Under the pieces are notes generated by a model that worked only from the letters and a program-made list of their open reading frames with translations, was not told where the DNA came from and did no database searches. 64,000 nt of DNA from positions 4,781,501 to 4,845,500 of the forward strand of contig JALJCS010000035.1 of NCBI GenBank assembly GCA_023055355.1. Direction: 5' to 3'. This document shows, one piece after another, positions 37,199 to 45,789 of the stretch. This DNA comes from Agelaius tricolor. Lineage: Eukaryota > Chordata > Aves > Passeriformes > Icteridae. The position numbers and the translations under genes were made by a program. Numbering within the stretch: position 1 is the first letter of the stretch; the number at the start of each line of letters is the position of its first letter.

Positions 37199-37330
37199 AC
37201 TGAATAAGTATTTATAATAGAATAAACTATTTTATATAGTATAATAAACTATTAGAAAGACGATATATTTAAAAGTGTATATATATAGTTTATATAATAT
37301 AATGAACTATTAGAAAGTCAATTTTCTCTT
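37199..37330. repeat. AT-rich block replacing the protease active-site region
   Basis: Low-complexity AT sequence with a partial duplication (AATAAACTATT and ATGAACTATTAGAAAG; two copies of ACTATTAGAAAG at 37247-37258 and 37305-37316). It sits between the end of gag and the protease remnant. Confidence 0.75.
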
Positions 37331-37386
37331 TTCCCCAGCTCTGTAGTAACCAGGGCCTCAGCTGGGGCTCTCCCTCGCGGTTCCCG

Positions 37387-39315
37387 TCATTCCTGATGGA
37401 GGGTTAGCTGGGTGAGCTTGGGCCCTTTCAGGTTCTTGGGGCATTCCCGTTTCCAGTGCCCCAGTCCCCTGCAATACGCGCACTGGTTCGGCTGCAGCGC
37501 TCCGCGGGCAGAGCCCCGCTCCGTCCTGCGGTTGAACAGCGCCCTTTGCAGGGCTGCGCTGAGCATTGCATCCCTACATCTTTCTCTTTTTTCCCTTTCC
37601 ACCCCCCGTTTCTTTTCTCTCTCCTCCCTTTCCATTTCCCATTTCTTTCTTCTCTCCTCCCACTCAATTTTGCGTCTCTTTTCTTTCTGCTCCTTCTCCT
37701 TTTCTCTCTCCCGGATCTTGTTTTCTTCCTCTTCTCCCCTGTTATTAAAAGCTATCCAGGCCACTTGTAATAGTTCTCCCAGGTCACGGGACTCTGCTCC
37801 CTCCAGCTTTTGTAACTTCTTTCTAATATCCGGTGCTGAGTTCCCTATGAAAATGGAAGCCAGCTGTACAGCTTCCTCTGGTTTTTCTGGATCAATATTA
37901 GTGTATCTCCTGGCAGTTGCCCTTAGGCGTTCCACAAATGCAGTTGGAGTCTCATGTGGTTCTTGTTTCACCTCATAAAGTTTAGACCAATTGATTGCCT
38001 TTGGCATTGCATGTCTAAAGCCAAATAATATCCATTGTTGATATTGTCCCAGAAAAACCCTCCCCTCCTTTGTGTAAGGGTCCCAATGGGGGTCCTGGGA
38101 GGGAAAATGCTCCTCCACAGTTCCTGGTAATGCACCTGCTGTACCTATCCTGTCCACCTCTTTCCTAGCAGTCCTGAGTACCATCTCTCTTTCTGTGGAG
38201 TCTAATAGAGTATCTAATAGAACTTGTATAACCCCCCAATCTGGGTTCTGGGTCTTGAGAATGGTTTCAAATACTCTAGATACTCTCTCTGGATCTTCTC
38301 TGTAGGGCCCTGCCAGTCTCATCCATGCCTCGAGATCGACTGGGGAGAAAGGCACCTTCAGCACTATCAGGCTGTGAGATCCCACCCCTGTCCTGAGCTG
38401 AGCTATGGCCTCCTGCTTATCCCCCTCCAGCTTTCTCATCCCCTGCTCCTCTACATCCAGCTTTCTCGCTCCCTGCTCCTCTACCTCCTGCTTTGTCACA
38501 CCCTGCTCCCCTCCCTCCTGTTTTCTCATCCCCTGCTCCTCTACCTCCAGCTTTCTCATCTCCTGCTCCCCTCCCTCCTGTTTTCTCATCCCCTGCTCCC
38601 CTCCCTCCTGTTTTTTCATCCCCTGCTCCCCTCCCTCCAGCTTTCTCATGACCTGCTCCTTTACCTCCTGCTTTCTCACCCCCTGCTCCTCTACCTCATG
38701 TGTTCTCACCTCCTGCTCATCCTGGGTTCTCTCCACCACTGGACTCGACATTAACTCTTGCCTCCCCTCTGACTGCTCATCCCCTCCTTGTGCTTCCCCC
38801 TTATCAGGCACACCCCAGTTCTCTATGGCTCTGTCTCCTGCATCTGGTGCCTCTATCATTTCTACATCATCCTCCTCCCATCGTCTGTGGCATTTCAAAC
38901 AGTGGTGCCCAATACTACAAGAGGAGCAGCATTGCTTCGATCTCCTATCCTTTCCCCTTTCCTTTCCAAAAGCTAACATGAGAGGGTTTGACAGGCTGGG
39001 CAGGCACCCCCTTTGCAATTCCAGATGGTCTCTTAAAGTAAAGAACAGATCCACATAAGGCATCTCACTCCACTTCTCCTCTTTTCTACAAAACAGCCTC
39101 AGCTGTAACATGGTGTGATAATCTAAGGTGCCGTTCTCCGGCCACTTCGCCTGATTGTCCAATTTATACAGCGGCCACCAGTGGTTGCAATATTGGATTA
39201 GTTTGGATTTCAGAAGCGAGCCTCCCCCTATCTTTTCCCAGCGGTTCAATACACATTTCAGCGGAGAATTCGGGATATCATTTCCCACTCTAGTTTTAGA
39301 ACAAACCGCCCCCAT
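37387..39315 (-). CDS. gag: Endogenous retroviral Gag, uninterrupted frame (642 aa)
   Basis: Gag builds the retroviral core (matrix, capsid, nucleocapsid). The frame starts at ATG 39315 (MGAVCSKTR). Gly at position 2 permits N-myristoylation, and the six bases upstream are open but lack an ATG. Order: matrix-like region (about residues 1-150); an acidic, repeat-bearing spacer (about 195-295, 10-residue period); a capsid region of the Gag p30 type (about 305-500, from SLIVLKVPFSPVDLEAW to the EEEEN boundary); a long Lys/Glu/Arg-rich helix (about 505-580); and one CCHC zinc knuckle (CAYCRGLGHWKREC, about 615-628). It ends at TGA, followed in frame by 23 more open codons, as in elements that read through into pol. 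There are no internal stops or frameshifts, unlike the rest of the provirus. Whether it is expressed is unknown. Confidence 0.88.
   Translation of the reverse strand: MGAVCSKTRVGNDIPNSPLKCVLNRWEKIGGGSLLKSKLIQYCNHWWPLYKLDNQAKWPENGTLDYHTMLQLRLFCRKEEKWSEMPYVDLFFTLRDHLELQRGCLPSLSNPLMLAFGKERGKDRRSKQCCSSCSIGHHCLKCHRRWEEDDVEMIEAPDAGDRAIENWGVPDKGEAQGGDEQSEGRQELMSSPVVERTQDEQEVRTHEVEEQGVRKQEVKEQVMRKLEGGEQGMKKQEGGEQGMRKQEGGEQEMRKLEVEEQGMRKQEGGEQGVTKQEVEEQGARKLDVEEQGMRKLEGDKQEAIAQLRTGVGSHSLIVLKVPFSPVDLEAWMRLAGPYREDPERVSRVFETILKTQNPDWGVIQVLLDTLLDSTEREMVLRTARKEVDRIGTAGALPGTVEEHFPSQDPHWDPYTKEGRVFLGQYQQWILFGFRHAMPKAINWSKLYEVKQEPHETPTAFVERLRATARRYTNIDPEKPEEAVQLASIFIGNSAPDIRKKLQKLEGAESRDLGELLQVAWIAFNNRGEEEENKIREREKEKEQKEKRRKIEWEERRKKWEMEREEREKKRGVEREKRERCRDAMLSAALQRALFNRRTERGSARGALQPNQCAYCRGLGHWKRECPKNLKGPKLTQLTLHQE
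38431..38730 (-). repeat. 30-bp in-frame minisatellite within gag, 10 units
   Basis: Ten consecutive units of exactly 30 bp (TTTCTCATCCCCTGCTCCTC type on the + strand) begin at 38431, 38461, 38491 and so on. They encode a 10-residue repeat of the form EGGEQGMRKQ on the - strand. The period keeps the reading frame, and there are no indels among the ten units. Confidence 0.93.
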
Positions 39316-40305
39316 ACTCAATAATACAAATATATAACAACGGCTGGAAAGCGAATACAGCGATTACCTGGGCGCAGGGAGTCCCCGCGGCTGGTTCTGG
39401 GCTGCAGCGGGCGGGGGTGATGCTGCCCAGGCGGCTGGCGCTGGCGCAGGCGAGAACCCGCCGGGCCGGGGTAGGGCTGCTGTGCTGAGAGTCTGTTGGG
39501 TTTCTTCTCTTCTCCTCCTCCTCCCCGAGCCAAGATCCCGGCGGGGGAACGGCTGAGCTGCAACTGGGGGTGCCCCTGCCCGCCCGCTCCCACTCGCGCC
39601 GGGAATCCGGATCGCACTGGCACGAGAGGGCGCTTCGCGTCCACAAATGCGATTTCAGCGGCGCGCACAGAAAACAAATCAATAATCGATAGCTTCGAAA
39701 CGCTAACAGTCAGTTAAGTTTCAACACTCTTCCTTAACGAGCTTTATATCACAGACGTCCCAGTGCCGATTTTACAGGCCGGCAAACTGAAATCAACACA
39801 CTCACACACACGCTGCCAGAAACCAAAAAGAATTCAGAGTATCGAAGCAAACTCCACCACAAAAGCAGGTACAGCAAGATTTTGGCTCCGGTGTTATGAG
39901 CCTATGTTTTTGTTCTCCTCGGCCAGCTACACCAGTGTTTTAAGTTTCCTGCGCCAGGAGAACCCCTCGGAGGGAACTGGAACCCCCTAGTCCTGAGGGA
40001 CTGGAAGCCCCAGTAATCCTGGGGGACTTGAAGCCCTGGACAGTGAGCTTTCCCAGGGACTTGACCCCTGTGTGGTGACTCAAACCCCTCACCAGTAACT
40101 CTGTGAGGGAATTCGTACCCCTCGTCAATAACCCCAAGATAAACAATTTAAAAGATGCCTTTACTCACCTCAGGGATCTTGCCTCGAGCCCCTGACGGCC
40201 TGAGGCCGAGGTTCTCCCCGAGAACCCCTCGGTGCCGGCTGGAGATCTGTCGACTGCAGATCCGTCAAGGCTCAGAGGTGAGCTCCTATCTGGGTGGCCA
40301 ATAAC
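39316..40305 (-). other. Proviral leader with primer-binding-site candidate and degenerate repeats
   Basis: This is an untranslated stretch of about 1 kb between the 5' LTR and gag. At 40283-40300, five bases inside the LTR, the - strand reads TGGCCACCCAGATAGGAG, which has the TGG start of a tRNA primer site; I could not assign the tRNA. At about 39960-40140 are degenerate repeats of about 33 bp (GGGACTGGAAGCCCC / GGGACTTGAAGCCCT / GGGACTTGACCCC). The gag-proximal part (39380-39650) is rich in CpG. Confidence 0.6.
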
Positions 40306-40675
40306 TGTCACCAAAATTCACCAAAAAGTGGGTAAAATAAAACCCCTTAACACCAATGCAGCGTTAAGAAGTTATCAGAGGCCTGGTGCACGGGGGATAG
40401 GCTCCACCTGGCGTGCACACCATTCACTACAAGTTCATTGCTTAAATACAGTCACTGCGTGGGTATTATAATTGTTCATTACCATAAAACCTTCCCCATG
40501 TTCCCAGGTTCAGTTTTTTTCTATAATCTTGTTTTGGCTATAACTGCATTCCTAAGGCAGTTGTCTTCCCCTTATCTTCCTTCTGTCCTTGATGAGAAAG
40601 CAGCTCCTGCATACCCTGGTTCTTTGCTAAAAGTACACAGACACAGCAGAATTTGGATTAACACTTTTGGTACCA
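40306..40675 (-). repeat. Proviral 5' LTR (370 bp)
   Basis: It begins TGTCACCAAAATTCACC and ends TGGTACCA on the + strand. On the - strand (provirus sense) it would carry the promoter. A hand alignment of its first 66 bases to the other LTR shows 9 mismatches, with larger differences and indels beyond. Confidence 0.92.
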
Positions 40676-41063
40676 GTTCCATGACAGGACTGAGAGCACA
40701 TCTCTGTACCTGCCAAGGATTTGGCTGGAAAGGATAAAAGAAAGAAAGCAGGAGATGAGGAAGGGAGAAAGGCTCTGTGGAAAAAAGAACCAGCCAGTCT
40801 GTCTTGCATTACCAGCCTGATGGGCTTTGCCAAACAATGAACACCAAGGTTTATGAACAAATGGCAAGTATTTATTTTATACTGAAGAAAAAGAAATTAA
40901 GATGTCAACACCACACCAAGAGTCAGAGACATGCCCCCCAAACATTTGAACAGCAAAAACATTTCCAAGGCAATAAAGCAAAGAAAACAGCATTACATCT
41001 GGAATGATGATGGAAAGCCAGTGGTTTAGCTGCTCCCTGTTTCCAGTCATATGCAGCAAGTGC

Positions 41064-41069
41064 TTTATT
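41064..41069 (-). terminator. CDK3: Possible CDK3 polyadenylation signal
   Basis: TTTATT on the + strand (AATAAA on -) lies about 580 bases after the CDK3 stop. A second candidate is near 40871. Both lie before the provirus, which begins at 40679 going leftwards. Confidence 0.4.
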
Positions 41070-41426
41070 CTAAGTGGATCTGCTTTATGCTAACTGGATC
41101 TTCTGGCTTCCTGGTCACAGCTAAGGCACAAACTAAGACACCTGATAGTGCTCTTCAGCTGTGAAAGAGAAGGATGTCAGCTCTGTTAAAGAGCTCAAAC
41201 TAAACAGCTTGTCTAGTGCTGAGAAGCCTGGGTGATAACAGCAGCAAAGAGCTGAGCAGAGATGTGTCCCCCTTCCCTGGTGCCAGCAACTGCCACCAAC
41301 AGAGCTGGGGATGCTCCAGTGCTGGAGACAGAAATCACTGTGTGTCACCTTAGCTTACTAGTGGAAGGACAAACCTCAGAGAAATGCTCTCTTTTCTACA
41401 TTTCAGTGGTTTATGCTGATAAATAA

Positions 41427-41446
41427 CCCCCCCCCCCCCCCCCCCC
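41427..41446. repeat. Poly-C run, 20 bases
   Basis: Twenty consecutive C just downstream of CDK3. True length is uncertain because such runs are error-prone in assemblies. Confidence 0.9.
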
Positions 41447-41644
41447 ACCTTTTGCACATGACCTCTTCAAAACAGCTCTCCTGGCTGTAACCCAAACTTT
41501 TCCCCAGCAACAGACTGAAAGTCTCTAAATGCCAAGAATGTCCCCTTCCAGGCTCCTCAGGAGAAGCAGGCCCCTGCTAAGTGCCCCAGACCACATCTGC
41601 AGGGCTACCTGGAGGGGCAAGAGCTTGGGGAGAGCCGTGCCCTC

Positions 41645-44600
41645 TCATCTGCAGTCTCTCCGCAGCACAGGTCGCTGTTCAGGGCTCCCAGAGTTTCTGC
41701 AGAGGAAGTACTGGTGGCTGAGGGCTGCTTTGGCTGAGATGCGCTTGCTGGGATCATACAGGAGCAACTGCTGCCAAGAGAAAAACCCAGCAGATTTAGG
41801 ATTTTAAAAACTGGCTGATTGATTGCACCTGCACACAGCTGGGCCCAGTTGCTGATGTTGGTCCTGCCTTTTTCCTTCTCTGGGCTCCAGGAGTCACCCA
41901 CAACTGAAGTTACTCTGGAGATTACTTTAGAAGAGTTCCTTGACTCCCAATGCAGTGGTTCCTAGAGGAACCTGCAATGACAGTCCTTCTTCAGAGTAAG
42001 ACTGAGCCCTATTCCATGATTTGGTGCTTCTGCAATGTCAGAGGTGAGCACTCAACCCATATCAGCTACACTTCCAAGTAATTAAATCTCAAATATCGCT
42101 ATTCCTTGCCCAGTTTGAAAACATCCTGTCTATCCCCAGGCCCTGTTCTGAGCCCTCACTCACCGTCAGTAAGTCTCTCCCATCTCGATCTAAGTTTGGA
42201 ACAATGTCCTTCATCTCCTTCCTTGGCCACCGGGGAAAGCTGCCCTTGTAGTCAGGGAGCTGGGTCACACCAGGCCAGGTCACCTCGGTGGGAGTGCCCA
42301 GGGTGCGAAAGATCTGGAAGAGCTGATCGATCTCAGAGTCCCCTGGAAAGAGGGCCTTCCTGGTCATCTGGGGGAAGAAAAGAAAAAGCCAGTTCCCACC
42401 TTTCCATCAGTTGTGTGCCCTATTTCCTGCTGCGAGCAGCCCTCTGTCCCAGCAGGTGCAAACACCTGCACAGACCAGGGCAGTTGCAATGCAGTGATTC
42501 TGCCAGGCAGTGGCTGGGAACATCACAGGTGTCTGGCTGCTTGCTCCCACTCTGCTCTGCAGCTCAGGGACTTTGGGAAAGAGGAAAAGTGCTATTATAC
42601 TGCAGGGCTAACCACAGCTCTTCCAAGGGGAGTATGGACCCCTAGGAGATCCACTCTGCCATGTCACAAGAGTGCTTGTTCTCTGCAGCCCACCATGGGG
42701 ACATCTGGAAGAGTCATCTCCTCCCAGGGTCAAAATGCTGCAGCAATAAGGCTGAAGTTACCGCTTCTGCAAGGAGAGGCATCATGTTCCAATGTACTTG
42801 AAACTGCAGCCTTCTGCCAGGCCCAGAGGGTGGTAGATTTCCTTCTGAGATAAGGAACAGCTAACTCTTAGGGCGGACTTTCCATAAAGCAAACCCAGGA
42901 CAGAGTGGGAACACAGTATCCCAGATGTTCTATATCTCATCCCTCCTTCCCACTGCAGCTGCCTCCTCTGGCTCATGAAAGAGATTATTTAAGCCCATCC
43001 TACCATTTCTGCAAAGATGCAGCCAATGCTCCAGATATCCACAGGGGTCGAGTAGTATCTGCATCCCAGCAGTATCTCAGGGGCTCGGTACCACAGAGTC
43101 ACCACCTGGAAAGGAACCAACAAACAGTGTCTGGTTTCCCTGGATGAAACCAGAGGGGTGGGACCCTCCCTTCTCAGCTGTAATGCAGTGACTGTACAAA
43201 TCAGAGCATGCTAAGGCCTTGCTGAATTTACAGACACTTTAGTGCCTGCAAGGTTGGGATTAACAGAACATTCTTCAAAAACACTCTGGAACAATTAAGT
43301 GTACCCTGTGGAGAGAAGGTGGGAGCCCAGCTGGCAGCCTGGCTCCCGTAGACAGTCAGCACACTTTGTGGTGACATGGAGGTCCCTTAGCTGCAGGTGA
43401 GGCTAAGAGCACATCCATGGCTCTGCCTCTGTTATAGATGAGCAACTTGTGCTGCTGCTGCTGTTCACCCACTGTGGATTGTGTACCCCACTCAGGGAGC
43501 CTCAACACTACCTCATGAGTGTATGTGCGTAGGGGGACCCCGAAAGCTCTTGCCAGTCCAAAATCAGCCAGCTTGATTGCTCCTGCTTCGTTAATGAGCA
43601 AGTTCTGCGGCTTCAAGTCCCTGTGGATGACCCTGTGCGAGTGGCAGAAGCTCACACCCTGCAGCAGCTGGAAAAGGTAGTTCTGAGGAGAGAAGAGATT
43701 TCAGATAAGGCCATGATGAAAACACTTTGAACTCTGGGTTGTGTGAACTAACGCACTTTGGATCTCTTACAGATCTGAATGGGAAGAAAGCCCTTGTTAC
43801 AGTGCAGCATCAGGCTTATGGGCCACTACTCAGAGATACACACAAACTGCTGCCACACCACATGGGGACACAGAGACTCTGATCCAGGCACTGCCCTTCT
43901 CTTTCACCCACCCATTACTGTCTACAAAGGCAATTAGCAACAGATCCCTCCTTTGTTCTGCAGTGGGATAGGCTGGAGAGCCTAGAAACTTCTGGGAAAT
44001 AAACATTTCTGAGCAATAGTGCCATGAGGGTTTCCCAGCTGAAATGTTTGAGATCTGGGAGGCTGAGAAATCATTTCCAGGCCCAGTCTGAGCAGTTCTG
44101 ACATGGTTGTGCCCAGCAGAAGGCAGCAGGGACATGCTGTCTGCCCTGCCTGTTGGCATTGCTTCCATGCTGTACCTTGACCAAGCTTAAAGGAAGCTCT
44201 CCAGCTTGGCATGAGTCCATGTACTTCTTCAGGTCCTGATTCAGATACTCAAACACCATATAGAGCTTCTTCTGGCTGTGTATGACATCCAGGAGCCTGT
44301 AAAAGAAGTACAGCTCTCCTTTCAATATCTGTTCCAAACCTCTGCAAATACCCAAACATCCCTCCTCCCACACATGCCTCTGCTCTGTTGGTCCTTTGGA
44401 GAAGACAGAGGCAGTTTAAGGGCAGAATCTAGTATGGGGCAGCAGCAGTGTGTTGGTGAAGTGGCAGACCCATGAGGTATACTGAAAGCCAGGGAAGTTT
44501 AAGGGATTCCTGCATTTTGCTGTGTATTTTGGTCCTGCTATGCAGTTGGGGAAGGACAGAAAAAACCCCTTGCTGCCTGCTCCCAGAGCAGGAGCTCATG

Positions 44601-45740
44601 GATGAGCTGGTGGGGAGGGTGCATCCAGGTCTTACCTGACTATGTTTGGGTGCTTCAGCTCCTTCAGCAGTGAGATTTCTCGTATCGCAGTGCTGGGGAC
44701 ACCCTCTGACTCCCTGTGGCAGAGACAGGCTGTACTGCACCCCATAACCCAGGGGGATCCCACAGCTCAACGGGGCTCTGTGCCTCTTCCTTCTTCCACT
44801 GTACCCCAAGGGTGCATTAGAGTTTGGGGTGCAGCAGTGGCTGGGGTGAGGCAGGGGGGAAATCAAGTTGTGGGCCACGAGAGGGAAGGGATGACCTAGA
44901 CATGCAGGCCTTGGGCCAGAGCTTCTTTGGAAGCACCTAAGGGTGCATTTAGAGCAGTAATGTATTAATTATCTAGGTCTTTCTTTTTGGAGGTGGGGGG
45001 GGGGGGGGGGGGGGGATGAAAGCTCTTTGCCCCTCAGGCAGCCACCTCTCCCATGCTGAGGGGCCACTATGGGGTGCAGCCCCAGCATATTGGCTCCCAG
45101 TCCAGGCAGACACCCCTCACTGTGCACACAGCTCAGGGATGACACAGGGGAACAAAAATAAGCTTTAATCTGCTCAGTCCCACTCTGGAGGGCTGAGGCT
45201 GACCCTGCCTGACCCCCACAGCACAGCCCTGAGGGAGATATTACCTCACAACATGGCAGCTGCTTCCCTGTGCCATGGACCCAGGGCCAAGTGGTGCCAG
45301 GCCAGGCCCTAAACACTCACACTCAAAGATTCTGAGCTGCTGGCTCAGCAATGGGTTTAATCAGCCCTTCTTTAGATCATCTAAAAGTTGGGGTCTTCCC
45401 TGTGGACCCACACAGCTGCAATGCCCATGAGACACAGAGCCCCCAAGCCCTCCAGACAACACTCCCTTTGGCTCTGCCTTTCCTGGTGCCACAAGATTAT
45501 TTTAATCCTAGAGACACCTTTTTTCCCCTCATGTGAGACTTTTTTGTGCCTCCCACACCATACCGGGCACAGGCCTAGCGCCATGGCAGGCCCAGGGCTT
45601 TGCCCCACTCACGCGTCCAGGCGGATCTTCTTGAGGGCCACCAGCTGCCCCGTGCGCTTGTTGCGGGCCTTGTACACCACGCCATAGGTGCCCTCCCCAA
45701 TCTTCTCCACCTTCTGGAATGACGCCTGGATGGCCTCCAT
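41645..45740 (-). CDS. CDK3: Cyclin-dependent kinase 3, 7 coding exons
   Basis: CDK3 is a Ser/Thr kinase that pairs with cyclin C and promotes exit from G0. Coding exons in - order: 45740-45613, 44713-44636, 44296-44176, 43682-43512, 43105-43004, 42367-42164, 41770-41645. They sum to 930 nt, or 309 aa (human 305). All splice sites are GT-AG and phases agree. Visible motifs: glycine loop GEGTYG, VALKK with the ATP-binding lysine, the cyclin helix [19 protein letters not shown]-loop [13 protein letters not shown], and the family-typical [23 protein letters not shown] and the order beside TEN1 favour CDK3 over CDK2. The N-terminus (MEAIQASFQ) is four residues longer than human, and the C-terminal 20 residues differ from the mammalian tail. 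All kinase motifs are intact. An acceptor-like CCCCTCAG before 45789 suggests an upstream non-coding exon. Confidence 0.95.
44995..45015. repeat. Poly-G run, 21 bases
   Basis: Twenty-one consecutive G in CDK3 intron 1. It reads as poly-C on the transcribed (-) strand, near the middle of an 899-bp intron. Confidence 0.9.
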
Positions 45741-45789
45741 GGGGCTGCCTCGGCCTGGCGATGGCACTGGGGGCGGCTGGCACCGCGCT

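Larger units (their letters stand above)
32681..40679 (-). mobile_element. Class I (gammaretrovirus-like) endogenous retrovirus, 8.0 kb
   Basis: This is a full-span provirus on the - strand. Two related LTRs (32685-33046 and 40306-40675) each begin TG and end CA. They are flanked by the same 4 bp, GTTC, at 32681-32684 and 40676-40679, and a 4-bp duplication is typical of class I elements. Inside, in - strand order, are a primer-binding-site candidate, a leader, gag (open), a protease remnant, RT with YVDD, an RNase H remnant, an integrase remnant, a transmembrane-envelope remnant and a G-rich polypurine tract. The single zinc knuckle in Gag and the protease sequence also point to the gamma-like class. 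It lies between EVPL and CDK3, on the same strand as CDK3 and about 1 kb downstream of its stop codon. Pol and env are non-functional as read. Confidence 0.93.

Noticed and set aside
38224..39058. Long + strand frames opposite gag, Ser/Cys/Pro-rich repeats
   Set aside because: They are the antisense reading of the 30-bp minisatellite and of gag. No start context or homology was seen.
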